A stretch of DNA of 64,000 nucleotides from Chrysogorgia sp. JL179-B06 (GCA_035772405.1 JAYKKM010000009.1:1838001-1902000), one strand, 5' to 3'. Shown: positions 11,591 through 23,671, counted from the stretch's first letter. The notes: generated by a model from the letters alone, not told the origin. Translations and numbers: made by a program.

Positions 11591-12942
11591 CTGATGAGAA
11601 AAGAAAAGTAAAGAAAGAGTTGATGCAATAACATCCCATTCATCAGTTCTTGATGGTCGGTTGCCCACAACTTCTCTGCACAGAAGCACATCATGCTCTA
11701 GTTTGGGCCACCTGAAAGCAGGCATAACGATTCACCGGCTAAGTGTAAACTGTTTGTCTGTTCAGACAAATAAAAACAAGAAAATACAATCAAAATGTAA
11801 ATTCGAAAAGCAAAGTGTCTTTAATAATATAGAAAAGAAATAAAACGAAGTAATAAAGTCTAGTCTTCAAAATCGAGCAAATAGTGGTCGCTGTTTATGT
11901 CGTTTTCTCCATTTTTTAGGTGGTTTCAAAACAAAATCGGCCACAAAACATTACGTGTGTGAATCTTAAATAAGAAATTAGTGTTTTCTATTGTTAATAC
12001 AACATAATTTGATAACAAAAGGTGTAAAAACTTTCATGTTCAATTTGAAAACACTCACCTGACGTTGGAAACGTGAACAGCAAACGGCACATCCGATAGA
12101 TGTTGGGTCACGTGACCACTCTTGACGTTTGGCGTTGGACGGAAAACGCGGAGCTTAATGTCCCTAATATATAGACTGGAACGGGGCCTGGATCTTGAAG
12201 CCAACATGGGCGCAACCATGACTGCCAAACCAGTCCTCTTGTGGACAAAATGGCTAACAAGAAAATCTTCAATTTGTATAAGTAAAGTTTTTCAGAAACA
12301 AGTTATGAATAAATAAACACATGCTATTGTTAGACAGTTATCTTTCTACCTTTTCACAATGACATGAAATATTTGGCAAAACATTGCGAATTTTAAGTTC
12401 GTAACCGCGCGGACTTTTCTCAGTTTCGAATTGGTAATTAAGTCAGTGAAAATCTACTCAACCAGTACAAACCCGGAAATGCCGTTTGGCGCTGAAGAGA
12501 AAACAAATAATTTTGTTTTAGAAATCAAAAGCTCTGGAAACTAATCTGTTACCTTGGTGACCATTCTTCAGTTTAGGTTATAGCGGAACCTGGGGCGAGC
12601 CCGGATTTATAGTTTGTGCAGTGTAAATCCTGCTGTATATATCTATATATTAAGGCAAAAATTGACAGTAGTAACAGAGCAATAACAAACTGCAATAAGA
12701 GAGATAACAGAGAAAAAATATAGAAGATAAAAGGGGGAAAAATAAAGCACACAGAAAATTAATATGCTTGGGTGGTCGAGCAACACTGCTCGAGGATATT
12801 AAGTTTGACGTGAGAGAAGCTGATGCAACTGAGCTAATTCCTCACCCCGCAAGCGATGCGAAAAAAGTCATTATATACATTTCAGGTCATCTCATGTTAC
12901 ACCGGTTTCACGCGTCATCTTTCCACAACAAAAGTTCGCCAA

Positions 12943-13200
12943 TTAAACATTGGATACCATGAAGGACCATGGTAGATTACTGTCTTCTGGAGGATACCGT
13001 TCACCACTGGGGTAGAACACTTTGGCAGACTTTTGAGATGAAATAAAATTATAAGAACATGGAAAGAGGTGAGGAGGTACAGTGGGACATTGCACAGAAT
13101 GAGTGTCCAGAAGATTTCCATTGCATAAGAAGCACACGAGGGTTGGGGTTTTCTTTACTGCGGACGAGGTAGACATCTTCGTCATTTCATCATCCCCCAT
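12943..13200 (-). pseudogene. IRF2BP-type C-terminal RING fragment, decayed
   Basis: The minus-strand frame reads SAVKKTPTLVCFLCNGNLLD, THSVQCPTVPPHLFPCS and YPSGERYPPEDSNLPWSFM. This follows the C-terminal RING of interferon regulatory factor 2-binding proteins closely: C-x2-C, DTHFVQCPSVP, FPCS, YCPSGEKCPL, VPWAFM. In that family the RING mediates transcriptional co-repression and ubiquitin-ligase activity in the nucleus. Here the C of the H-x-F-C pair is missing and both cysteines of the YCPSG-x-x-CP segment are replaced by tyrosine or phenylalanine. The protein also stops just after SFM instead of continuing to the usual GEIATILAG end. I therefore call it a decayed gene or retrocopy fragment. 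The upstream acidic linker (SSEMGDDEMTKM) is open but unrecognised, and the N-terminal zinc finger is not adjacent; a similar finger lies at 23.3 kb on the other strand. Confidence 0.65.
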
Positions 13201-13726
13201 TTCACTACTTGTCTCACATGTCGATGGTCCAGGCTTGTCTGTCTCGTTGACGAGAGAACTGACCTATTTTCCCTTCACTTGCGGTTGTCCTTGCCTTTTC
13301 ACTCTCGCACTTCTGTAGAACCTTAATGCAGAGCTTCGAATACGGCATCTTCTCATCGCTTTTGTGACGCGATGACCGAGGTTTATGTACCTATCAATCT
13401 TAAGAGCAAAAGGCCGAGAGGGGGAAACAAATAAAAAATGCCCCATCAAATGTCTTCACACTCGGGCTGTCATCAATTAGCAAAACCCGACCCATGTTGG
13501 CCGCCTCCCCTCCACCTACCCCTTGGGTTTAACATTGTTAGACTCACCCTCGACATCGCCGGGATATCGCACGGCCTAAAACGCAGCAAGATACATGTGT
13601 TGATGGATGTCGGCATGTCTAAACACCGTACCGACGAACTTTCGCCAATCTTTTTGATGTTTATTTAATTTAATTTAATAAACTTTGCCAAGTTACAATA
13701 AAAGTAAATAATAAATAGTTAAAGAT

Positions 13727-13781
13727 ACAAACAAACAAACAAACAAACAAACAAACAAACAAACAAACAAACATACATACA
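13727..13781. repeat. (AAAC)n microsatellite
   Basis: About eleven uninterrupted CAAA units followed by CATACATAC. It lies in the 3' flank of the minus-strand LINE, where LINE tails often seed such arrays. Confidence 0.95.
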
Positions 13782-13904
13782 AACTAATATAAAACTAAAT
13801 GGCCAGGAAACCACAACAGCGTAAGCCAGTTACAGTGGGCCTGTGTAATACAGGAAATTAATATGTAAAAAAGTGAACTTAAACTAAACAAGTTTTACAG
13901 ATTT

Positions 13905-16085
13905 TCAAAAACAACAAGATGGGGTAATTGTCAAGCTACGAGCAGTGTTACATTTGGGACATATCGACTTCCAAGTGCGGGGATCGTCCTGGTTAAAAAC
14001 ATTGTTAAGACTGGAGTAGTAATATTCAAGAAGTAGTTTTCTGAAGATGTATAGAGAAACCGTTGTACGTCTTAGGCTATCTGGCATGATATTCCATGTT
14101 CTGCAAACTCTTATAAGAAATGAACGTTGATAAGTGCTTGTTTTACATCTGTTTGGGATAAAAGTAAGTACATCACTTTTATTAGACCTAGTAGATCTCC
14201 CGGTGTCCCTGAGTCGAGGTAGAAGATTCGTGTTTATATCAATCAAACCATTTATCGCCTTAAAAAAGAAAACTAAATCGAGAAATTCATGCCAATAAGT
14301 AATCGGCAATAAGTTTGCACACTGCAGTCTCTCCTTGTGTGAGGTTTCACACAGGAATGGTAGCTTCAGAATATATTTAGACGCCCGCCTTTGTGATCGT
14401 TCAACACGCTTTAAATTCTCTATGGACTGTGGTGACCAAACTTGCGTTGCGTACCCCAGGTAAGGGCGTACCATAGCCAAGTACAAGGTGCGACGTGTTG
14501 TAAGATTTCCGATGTGTGTAGATGACCTACGATCGAATCCCAGCAGCTTGTTGGCCTTGGAACACTGCTCAAGCACCTGATTGGACCATTTAAGGTCACT
14601 AGACACCCAAACGCCAAGATCATTCTCTGAATCGCACGTTTCAAGGCTAATATTGTTGGTGGAATAGTTAAAACTCACAGGATTTTTCTCACGTGTAATG
14701 CGTTGGCACTTGCACTTACAGCAGTTGAATGAGAGCCTAGAGGATTCAGCCCAGGCGGTGAGGTTGGTCAGGTCACGTTGCATTACAACAGAGGCATCAT
14801 CAGTGGAGTCTATCCGTTTAAAGATCTTCGTATCGTCTGCAAAACAGGCCACTTTTGACTCCGCAACAACCTCCGGCAGGTCATTGACATAAAGAAGAAA
14901 CAGAATTGGTCCCAGAATGGACCCTTGTGGGACTCCTGAGGTTACCTCTCGTTCTTGTGAAGCAGCTCCCGGGACAATAACACGTTGTCGTCGGCGACTC
15001 AGGTAAGAGTTAAACCAATCATGGAGCCTACCATCAATACCAAAGCGGCGTAACTTGCCCAACAAGATATGGTGGTCGACTTTATCGAACGCTTTCGACA
15101 TGTCTAGATAAATAGCGTCCGTTTGTTTTCCAGAGTCTAGTTGCGAGCCGATGTAATCAAGAACTGATTAGATTAGTATTGCATGATCTCCCAGCTAGAA
15201 ACCCATGTTGCACTCGATTAATAAAGCGGTACAGATGGTCTCTCACGCCAGTTAGCACGCAGCGCTCGAGTACTTTAGATAGGATTGCAAGCAACGAAAT
15301 TGGTCTATAGACTATAGTTCTCCACAAAAACTTTGTTTCCTTTTTTAAAAACTGGTACGATGTTAGCTCGTTTCCAGTCTTCTGGAAGCATGCCTAATTT
15401 AAGTGATTTGTTAAACAGTAGCGCTAAAGATGGAGCTATCTGCACTGCTGATTCCTTCAAAAGACGAGCTGGTATACCGTCTAGTCCACAGGCTTTGTTA
15501 GCGTCTAGTTGCTTTAGTAAGTAAGGCAAGGACTTGCTCTGGCGGGACTTGCAGATCCGTTAATACTGTTTCTAGTGCCAATGGGGTGCTGTCATGGATG
15601 TCGTTAACCGAGGTAGGAGAGAACACAGACATAAAATAAGAGTTAAACAGCTCGGCAATTTGCTGAGGTGTAGATGCAAGCAAGATCTCATGATTCGGAT
15701 CAGCGGGTGTCATTGACATGGTGTCAGGAAAGCTAGATATTTTGTTAGTCATCTTAAAGATCGACCAGAATCGCTTTGGCTTTAAGTAAATATCCATACA
15801 GTCAAAATAATTGGCTCGACTTTGTCTGATCATATGTTTGATTTGGGTACGCAACTCTTTGAATTTCTCCCTGAGATGACTAGTGGGATGTTTTTTCAGC
15901 TTTTTCCTGATTGTCTCTTTCTTTCTAAGATTATGGATTATTTCCCCTGAGATCGAAGGCGGAGAGTTTTTCCCTATAATTTTCTTGGTAGGGACGTAGT
16001 CGGCGACAGCTGACAAAAAAGCGTCCTTCCATTGCAGCCAGTCATTGTTGATATCGTCGTTGTCATGAATTACAATTAGAATTAA
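13905..16085 (-). mobile_element. CR1-like LINE, 5'-truncated, nearly complete reverse transcriptase
   Basis: The minus-strand reading starts near 16085 (DWLQWKDAFLSAVADYVP), continues through the post-endonuclease linker (KPKRFWSIFK, AELFNSYFMSVF), and then the RT: LDANKACGLDGIPARLLK, YRPISLLAILSKVLE, MSKAFDKVDHHILL, SGVPQGSILGPILFLLYVND. The catalytic FADDTKIF box has its ADD codons at 14832-14840. The C-terminal half (YLGYATQVWSPQ, WNIMPDSLRR) ends at 13905. Three frame changes (about 15500, 15310 and 15172) break it. The endonuclease domain is missing because the copy is truncated where ATTTTAATTTTAATTCTAAT begins. The RT would make cDNA at a nicked target. The long open C-terminal 398 codons suggest a moderately young insertion. 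Confidence 0.85.
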
Positions 16086-16171
16086 AATTAAAATGCAGTA
16101 GAAGCTTCTGCGAGAAATTTGTTATTTGTGTTCCAGGCAGTGTTAATAATCGAAATATAAAAAGATGGTTT

Positions 16172-16290
16172 AACTGCCGATATATGGAAAGTGAGGTCTA
16201 ACGTTTCGAGCGTGGTCCCTTCGTCGGAGAGAAACTGATGAAGGGACCACGCTCGAAACATTAGACCTAAATATCCGTATATCGGCAGTA
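16172..16290. repeat. Long inverted repeat with hammerhead-ribozyme-like core
   Basis: Two arms of about 55 bases (AACTGCCGATATATGGAAAG and onward; TACTGCCGATATACGGATAT in the reverse complement) pair around a short purine-rich centre. On the plus strand CTGATGA (16235-16241), 13 bases and GAAAC (16255-16259) match the CUGANGA...GAAA core of hammerhead ribozymes. The minus strand of the left arm has CCGACGA, the same 13 bases and GAAAC. Hammerheads are known in Penelope-like elements and retrozymes. Stem II here would be only a weak GGG/CUC pair, and I cannot place the cleavage site. From 16330 to 17960 I see no supported gene. Confidence 0.55.
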
Positions 16291-17966
16291 GCCTGGAGCT
16301 AGGGGGGTGTAGGGGTGTGACACCCCCCAAAAATCTTCATACGAGTTTCAGTTGGCAGAAGTTCTATTTTAGTCGGCAGAAATTATATTTTAGACGTGTT
16401 CGATTTAACACGGACAAGTAGAATTATTAACGTTTAGCACTTATCAGTTTAAATTAATTTAAAACTACCAAATGTAAGACTCACAACGTAGGACTAATTA
16501 ACCATTTCACCAGCTGACCAGGGTCATTTTAGTAGGCACCCAATGGAAAGACAATATTTTGTCCACGCATGCGGCGCGCGCCAACCTTTAAAATTCCGCA
16601 AACAAGTGTTTTCTGTTTTTTACCATGTCAAGACGAAGAAGTTGGAGTGATAAATGACCGTTTTTTGTAGCTTATCCAATTTTCATTGCAAAAGCCAGTT
16701 TGCATGCACTCAGATATTTTAACATGGGTTCCAAGATAAAACGATGGACGTTTTCAGATGCCTAAAGGCTGAAGTGTATATATTGGTTCTGTACTATTCT
16801 GAGTTTATATTAAAGTGTTTCCTAATCTTGATGCCCCTTGTCAGAAATCGCCGGAAAAGCACGTCTGGGCATGTCCCCGCGAAGATACACGACAACGTGC
16901 TGATTCTTCAGGGCGCCCCCTCTTTTGAACAACCTTGGATCCGCCACTGTTTTAACAAGCTTCGATCGATAGGATGTAGTCGGTACAAGCTAGTGCGTCA
17001 GTTGGTTGAAGTGAGCTTACACCCGGCAGTTCGACAACCTTTTTATATGTCGATTTGTATCCCCCGCAACCGAAAATAATTTATCTTAACCCCTGTAAAA
17101 TTTAACGTGCACGGTCCTATGTAAAACAAACATTTCAAGTCTGTCTGGGTTTTAAGAGTCCGCGTTTACAACATTTTTCAACAGTCCAGTCTGCATTTTA
17201 CAACATTTTTCAAGCGATTAAAACCGTAATATCTGATTTAACGGGTGATTGGAGTTTAAAACAATAGAGACATTTAGGTCCTGTTTACAAGGAGGTAGGA
17301 TCACCCTAGCACATGGGTTACCCTAGTAAGAGGGTCAGCGTTAGCCTGGGTTTACAAGCAAAAGTTCACAGGTAGGGTTACCCTACTGCCCGGTCAACTT
17401 TATTACACGTGGTCACCAAGTTAGCCATAACATGGTGGGCACGGAGGCCTCTTTATATGGCAAGGGTATTGCCAACATATTGATGTTCACTGATCTTGGA
17501 CAGAACCTTGATTTGCTCAAACGAACTGTTTGGGATTTGGCCGGTAAGATCGTCGTATTTGTCTTTCAAGCAACCGCTCAAAATTCTCCTGAACGCAAAA
17601 ATACATGTGGATTGTTGCTAATGGACGTCTAGCAGAAAGCAAGCTTTTGCTCGAAAAAATCCGTATTTAACTCAAAAGAAGTCTGACCTTAGTGAAAGTG
17701 CGATGGAGTCCTGGTTTAAAAAGACCCTGAAAGGGAGATGGGAAGTTATTGTGAGCCCAGAAACGGATTTTTCTTTTATTAATTTATTGTATAAAATCAT
17801 CTGAATTTACTATATTATATATTATGTTCCTTGATTTCCTCTACATACATGATATTTAATTCAAGTTGGATTGCATTAGTTGTTTTTTTTGCATTTTATA
17901 TTCTCTGTTTCGTATTGCAATGAAGACCAGATTCGAGAAGGATGTTGTTTATACCCAGGATAGATT

Positions 17967-18152
17967 TATATCCAGTGGATAAGTCCTACCAGCAGATATA
18001 TTTTCATCTGAGATGGCCATCTGAGAAAAAATTGCAAATGAATACGTGACATGTTGAAAACAACATATTCACTTCCATATTTTTTCTCAGATGACTATTA
18101 AGTGGATACATAATAAATTGGCTTGATACCGATGGGACCTATCCACTGGATA
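17967..18152. repeat. Foldback/MITE-like element
   Basis: Ends TATATCCAGTGGATAAGTCC and ACCTATCCACTGGATATG are inverted, and a second inverted pair lies inside (CTGAGAAAAAATTGCAAATG against the TATTTTTTCTCAGATG side). No coding capacity. Confidence 0.65.
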
Positions 18153-18515
18153 TGTTACTGTATCTGCATTTCAGACAACCAGCCCCTGGTCTTAAGACTT
18201 TAATAAAATATCCTAGTAAATTTTGACTCCTCATTAACTGATTTGGGCCCCTTTCCAAACAGTTTGGTACCTTGGTTGATTAAACTGCCAAAAAGTAAAA
18301 ACATTAAATACTGGTACAAGATCACATTTTCCAGTTTAAATTTTTTTAATTAAAATAATACAGTACAACATGTAACAAACTTGATATCTTTATACTTTTA
18401 CATGTACATCTACATATGTTTTGGAATGGGTGCAAATTGACTGGAACATAGAAAAGTATGAGTTGGAACCAAATTCCAGTGCATCGCTCATAGAAATGAT
18501 ATTACTACATTAATA

Positions 18516-18597
18516 TTTGTATTTACAACCTCACAAGTCAGCTAGAATCATAATATACTGGAGAGGTCTAGCTTACTTGTGAGGTTGTAAATACAAC
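18516..18597. repeat. Short foldback, 27-bp arms
   Basis: TTGTATTTACAACCTCACAA on the left is mirrored by TTGTGAGGTTGTAAATACAA on the right with one or two mismatches over about 27 bases. From 18600 to 21900 I see no supported gene: open frames there (for example 19308-19887) lack recognisable domains and are interrupted. A possible SINE body (GCAACTGGTCTCAG) lies near 19383. Confidence 0.8.
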
Positions 18598-21500
18598 CAG
18601 TATTTACACGAGACCTACACAAGTTCAGGTTAGATCCAATTCTTTACATGACCTAATTATTAACTAAGCTCAGGTTGGTTGCAAGACCGAGCAAATACTT
18701 CAGTTTGCCCTATTTACAGGCTATTTTTAACCATCTGAGCCTTCTAGAAGTTCTAAGAATATTAACATGAACCTCAAATTAGCTATGGTAAAATTTGTAA
18801 AGAAAAGAGCTGAAATGAGTATAATTTCCACACTGGCCTGAGAACAGGGCCACATATAAACACCTCATTCATTGCCTATCAAGCTGTGTCTCCTAGTGTA
18901 TACAACTGCAGAGATTTCTTGATGTTAGATTTTTATTATACAGCACTAGGAAATCAGTAGCTGATTACATGGAGATGTCAGCCAGTCTAACTGGTTGAAA
19001 TGGCACCTCATTTGTTGTAATTTCAACACATGCTGAAATTTTCCATGCCCAGAGTTACCTCAAAAAGGCTGTACATTTTTTTACTAGACTGGATGTTCAC
19101 TATGGAATCACCAGATAATTTTACAGTAATTATTTGCTAGACCAATCAGAGATTTTACCCCAGGCTAACCAGGCATCTCCATTCTCCATGTGATCAGGAT
19201 ATTTGATATGTACTTTTTATATAATATATGAAACTGAGGAAATTCCTTGAATAACTTACAAATATTATAAGTAAATACAAAAATGCCATGCCTCGTATAC
19301 AAATAGAATGAAACATGCTGCGTATGCAACCAGAATCACATCAATATATCCCAGGGTTGAAATGCCGCAGAGTTTCATTTTTTGCAACTGGTCTCAGTTG
19401 GGTGACTTCTTACAAATAATTTACTCTTGTTATTACACCATCACACTTTCCTCACACCAATGTCATGAATCTGACCCAGAATTTGGATTTGCTCTCACTT
19501 TTGTCAACTGTAAAACAATTAAAGTAAAATAATCATCATTTATTCCAAAAGTTGGCTATCGACCATAATTTCCCCCATTCATACACTTTCCTCAAACTGC
19601 CTATGGTACAAATGGGAGCAGTAACAACAGGTCTGTTGACTGATCATGCTCTTTTAAAAGCCACAAAAACAGGATTCACAATTTGTTACCCTTACAGGTA
19701 TAAACACCTGCTTGTGGTTACAGTTATTTCTTACATCATAACACTCTTTAGGAAGCCAAATCAGATGAACAAATTAATGCCGAAAGATTTACATCCACCA
19801 TTGGACATAATTTGTATTGCAACGCATATTAAATGTAATCACAATTTTCATGTAAACTCCACGATTAGTTCAAAAATAGATGCGTAGTACTCTTTTCGCG
19901 GTGTTCTTTGAAATTAACATTAATTCTTAGAAAACCGCTGAGTTAGAGGCCTGGGACTAGTGCCAATTGTTTGTTTCACATTTGCTTACCATATTCATTC
20001 AGCCATGTGTGCTTGACCGCACTTTATTATTATATTACCAGTCCGCCCTGTTGCGCTCGCTTCCGCGTCGGGCCATCGGCACATCGCCATGAGCCCACCA
20101 CTAAAATTAGTCCAGCTACAACCCTGACTGCAGATATACATGGAAAAAGTTTGAACAGTGTGCTTGAGGTCAGTAAGATTTTGCACACTAACATGCATGA
20201 CGCACGAAAATATTGAAACACACTGTCATAACTGCAGACACAAATAAGCAAAAATATGAAGACGCAATGTTTGTGTTGGACCATTTTGAGTTTATATTGA
20301 TATCACTGATTTCATCTTAGCTGGACAGCTAGTGTGGTTAATTTTTGTTAATTTGAGTAATTTTTATTTCACTTCACTTGAAATCCTATCTAGTCCAAGG
20401 TGGGATTTCACCATATCGGGCTAGCTCCAGTTTCCCATATGAACACAAAACAATTGTCCATATAGAATAACAAGAACTCAATTATCTCACTTGAGTGGGT
20501 CATCCTGGCTCATAACTATGAACAGGCTAGATCAACCTTATCAGTATGATAATCAATGGTCATTTTTCTTTGCCAATGGCATCGGGAAATTCAAATCATA
20601 AATTTTAGAATTTGTTTTGCAATAATATTAATATCATGGTGTACTGTATAGGTGAACTGTGTAGCTACCTACATTGTTGACTGTACATGTCTCTCAGTAC
20701 ACAAACAAAGTGTATCCAAGCTTATAAACAACAGTATGTTCCACATTCTTCAACAAATTCAGTAGACTGTAATCTACAATCTATTGCGAAAAGTATACCA
20801 AATCGTTCCAGAATCCTTACCTTTATTTTAGCATTGTCATCTTCAATAAACTTTGCCACAACCACATCTCAAGACTCCCTCATAAACAGCGATGGGAAAA
20901 CCATCTAGCCCTGTCAATAACAAATAGTACGGGTTTAAAAACGAGAACAACAAGTAAATGTTTGACTTAAATGAAAAACAAAAACATAGGATTGTTACCT
21001 GATTATTTTTCCTCCTGTACAATGCAAAATTTCCCTTGTACGTACTGCATTGAAAATTCCTTTTGAAGCCAAAGTTTGGCAAATGACGCAGATTCTCGCT
21101 TTATACAAGGAATCGAGTTAACGCTTTACAAACAGCAGTCGGTTTTCTTGTAAAATCCGTTCATAGTTGGACATATTTGATATCATTCGAAAGTGCAGAG
21201 ATTTTATTTGTTTTGTGAAGAAATGGCTTCTTCAAACGCGAAAGGAACGCTGGGATACATTGACAAAATCATGGCATTTGCATAACAAATTCTTGGCTCA
21301 GGTACCCCCCGCGAAGCCATAATTCAGACGCCATTTTGCCAACGCTTTTCATTGCCTAATTTTCCCGCCGGTGTGCCCACCGTGTAATCATCACAAAAGG
21401 TCTGGAACTAGCAAAACGTTGTCCCTGGCAGGCGAGTTATCCCTACCAAACGCGTTTACAAGGGGAAAACATACATTCCTTGATATATATATATATATAT

Positions 21501-21955
21501 ACATCCGCAATTAACGTAAATGGTAAGGTAATCTGTGAAAATACCGCAAGGGGTAGTGCCCATGGCCGTGCCCCGTTTAAGAGTTTCGGAAGTACTTCAT
21601 CTTGCAGGGATATAGCGCACCGATGGTTAAGGTTAGGATTAGGCCTAAAAACGATACAATTTGCCTGACAAAGTCTAATTTGGACAAAATCTTTGTTAAA
21701 AATAATAAAATTTGCCATTAAAAACATGCTTTAAAATAATAAAATACTCTGGAATTGCGATGACTGGCAAAATAATGCCGACATCTTTTGACGATTTAAT
21801 GGTTTGTCTCGGCATTTGCCTATTATTTCTGCGAGGCGCCTGATAAATTCACTGTAAATCGTGTTGGCAATTACTTCGAGACATCTCGGCAGACACTTCA
21901 GCAATTCTAAAATTAAAGCCGACCTTCATGTCAATCTTCAATAAGTGCCAGGAGC

Positions 21956-22050
21956 ATTGTTAACTAAACCAATCACGTTCATTCAACCATATTCATTCCC
22001 GGTACGTTGTTGAATATGGTTGAATGAACGTGATTGGTTTAGCTAACAAT
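21956..22050. repeat. Foldback with about 40-bp arms, one mismatch
   Basis: ATTGTTAACTAAACCAATCA on the left matches the reverse complement of TGATTGGTTTAGCTAACAAT on the right. Pairing continues through TTCATTCAACCATATTCA with only one mismatch overall and a 15-base centre. Confidence 0.9.
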
Positions 22051-22373
22051 TTTGCGCCAAGGCGGACAAACCGTATGCATTTCAGACTCTTGATGTTTTA
22101 AAACATACAACACCTCGCATTTAAATTGAATTAAGCGATTCATTGTGAATGAAACTATAACTATTTCGTTTCAAGACAAAAATGTATATAACACAATTAA
22201 AACTATTTGCCTCGACATTGTTTTTTGCCGAGGGTAACCAGCAAATTCTTAACTTGCCTTGGCAATTGGTAAGAACAAAAGAAACGTTAATTATGAACCT
22301 AATCGTCAATTTTCTAATCAGTTACATTTTTTGTTGGAAAGTGAGGTGTATATACCAACCTGTTTTTTTTTTC

Positions 22374-22375
<2 letters not shown>

Positions 22376-22416
<41 letters not shown>
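22376..22416. repeat. (TA)n microsatellite
   Basis: About twenty TA units. A shorter TA run is at 21484-21500. Confidence 0.95.
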
Positions 22417-22581
22417 ATAAATAAAATAATTAAATAAATATATTTGAAAACTACATTATGAGTTCAAGATTTTTAGATGATAGCTAACAAGCACATGCAA
22501 GCACGAATGCCGATCTAATTGTTTTAGTATTATATACTATTTGTAACTACCATCTGGTAAGTCATTTATTCAAGTTTATTT

Positions 22582-23040
22582 TCAAAAAATGAAGCATAAG
22601 CAGCTAAAATCAACACCTAAAATTTCCGACAAACATCCCTGTGAAGGCGTGTGGAGCTCCCCTCTAGCTACGCCACTGCGTTTCTGTGTCATGTACCCTG
22701 CCCTGCCATGTGTTGCATATTTTGCAACTGTAGGCGCCCAATTTTCAGTGTCAGATGAGATATAATGCGCAGTGAGCAAAGTTTGCAGTTTGTTACTCGA
22801 CCGTTTATTACACGATGATTTCTTTCGGACTTTCCTTCTTTGTCTCTTCATGTTTTCAAAGTCAGTTTCTTCATCCCCCTTTCTATCTCGGATTCTTTTA
22901 CGCTTCCTCGACTTGCGGTGCTTAATATGTCTGTCTCTCTGCACGTCATTTTCCTTCGAACAATGTTCCCGGAGGAAAGAATGATTCTTACCTCCGGGAA
23001 CATTGTTCTCCAGTTCGCCTACCCTTGCCGATTTCACCAC
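22582..23040 (-). CDS. Unrecognised basic 152-codon ORF
   Basis: This minus-strand open frame encodes a strongly basic middle (HRKSRKRKRIRDRK and KRQRRKVRKK) that could act as a nuclear localisation or nucleic-acid-binding segment, followed by an unrecognised tail ending CLCFIF. I do not recognise a family. A perfect 18-bp hairpin lies under its N-terminal part. It may be a chance frame in lysine/arginine-rich sequence or part of the repeat-like block that continues at 23.8 kb on the other strand. Confidence 0.2.
   Translation of the reverse strand: MVKSARVGELENNVPGGKNHSFLREHCSKENDVQRDRHIKHRKSRKRKRIRDRKGDEETDFENMKRQRRKVRKKSSCNKRSSNKLQTLLTAHYISSDTENWAPTVAKYATHGRAGYMTQKRSGVARGELHTPSQGCLSEILGVDFSCLCFIF
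22958..23008. repeat. Perfect 18-bp hairpin
   Basis: GAACAATGTTCCCGGAGG is followed after 15 bases by its exact reverse complement CCTCCGGGAACATTGTTC. Confidence 0.95.
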
Positions 23041-23254
23041 CTCGTCTGTCCATTTTTAACAACTACCAAATGCAACTACACTCCATCTACACTCTACAGC
23101 AACTTTACTAAACAACGCACGGGCGTTCGTTGTGGGCGACATCGATATGTTGGATCAGTGGACAACTCGTAATCAATTCGTAATCACTTCAGGGAGTTCA
23201 TAAAGCATCTAACGCCGACCTGACCATAGCTACCTGTACTCCCAGGTGTGCAGT

Positions 23255-23671
23255 ATGGCTTTGAGGTTTTTACAATTGTGCTACCTGTGTGATTTCCCTC
23301 ATAAACCATGGGCGATGCTCACTGACTTCTGCTGCAACTACGAGCTGAGCGCCTTTAGAACTGTGGAGTTCACCATAAACCAAGCAAGGAATCTACGAAA
23401 GAACTCAGACGAGAAAACGATAGGCTTGATTCCCGGCGACCAAGGGAATTACTCCAATACATCGCCGAGTCCACCTTCCGCTTTGATGAATGGGGTAAAT
23501 ATGGCAACCAGAAAACCAGAAAACGCAGAGATAACGACTGATACTCTTTTGGCACGAAATAAGCGCAAAAGACGTAATCCGCAGAAAAGGCAGACAAACA
23601 AAAAAGAGGAGGGCAATGGAGTTAGTACCCGCATCAACGCCAAGATATTACATAAAATACAAGTGCTCTAG
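23255..23671 (+). CDS. IRF2BP-type N-terminal zinc-finger protein fragment
   Basis: From the ATG at 23255 the 138-residue frame reads LQLCYLCDFPHKPWAMLTDF, then CCNYELSAFRTVEF and INQARNLRKN. The N-terminal zinc finger of IRF2BP proteins has the order CYLCDLPxMPWAM, WDFSE, CRGCVNYEGADRIE, ARQLKR. The match to CYLCDxPxxPWAM is strong, and the second cysteine pair survives as CC next to NYE with a short deletion. After the finger the protein is a low-complexity linker (TSPSPPSALMNG) and a lysine/arginine-rich stretch (RNKRKRRNPQKRQTNKK), then a stop. No RING follows. IRF2BP fingers mediate homo- and heterodimerisation of nuclear co-repressors. Because the finger is shortened and the protein is a quarter of the usual length, this is either a diverged small paralogue or a truncated copy. 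Confidence 0.5.
   Translation: MALRFLQLCYLCDFPHKPWAMLTDFCCNYELSAFRTVEFTINQARNLRKNSDEKTIGLIPGDQGNYSNTSPSPPSALMNGVNMATRKPENAEITTDTLLARNKRKRRNPQKRQTNKKEEGNGVSTRINAKILHKIQVL

Noticed and set aside
13103..13318. Plus-strand ORF opposite the IRF2BP RING
   Set aside because: Shadow of the minus-strand coding sequence.
16744..17079. 111-codon ORF on the plus strand
   Set aside because: No recognisable domain, mixed composition, and the reading around SFEQPWIRHC looks like chance coding in repeat-like DNA.
19308..19887. Two adjacent plus-strand ORFs of 74 and 111 codons
   Set aside because: No motif, no splice-site support and AT-biased residues; likely chance frames.
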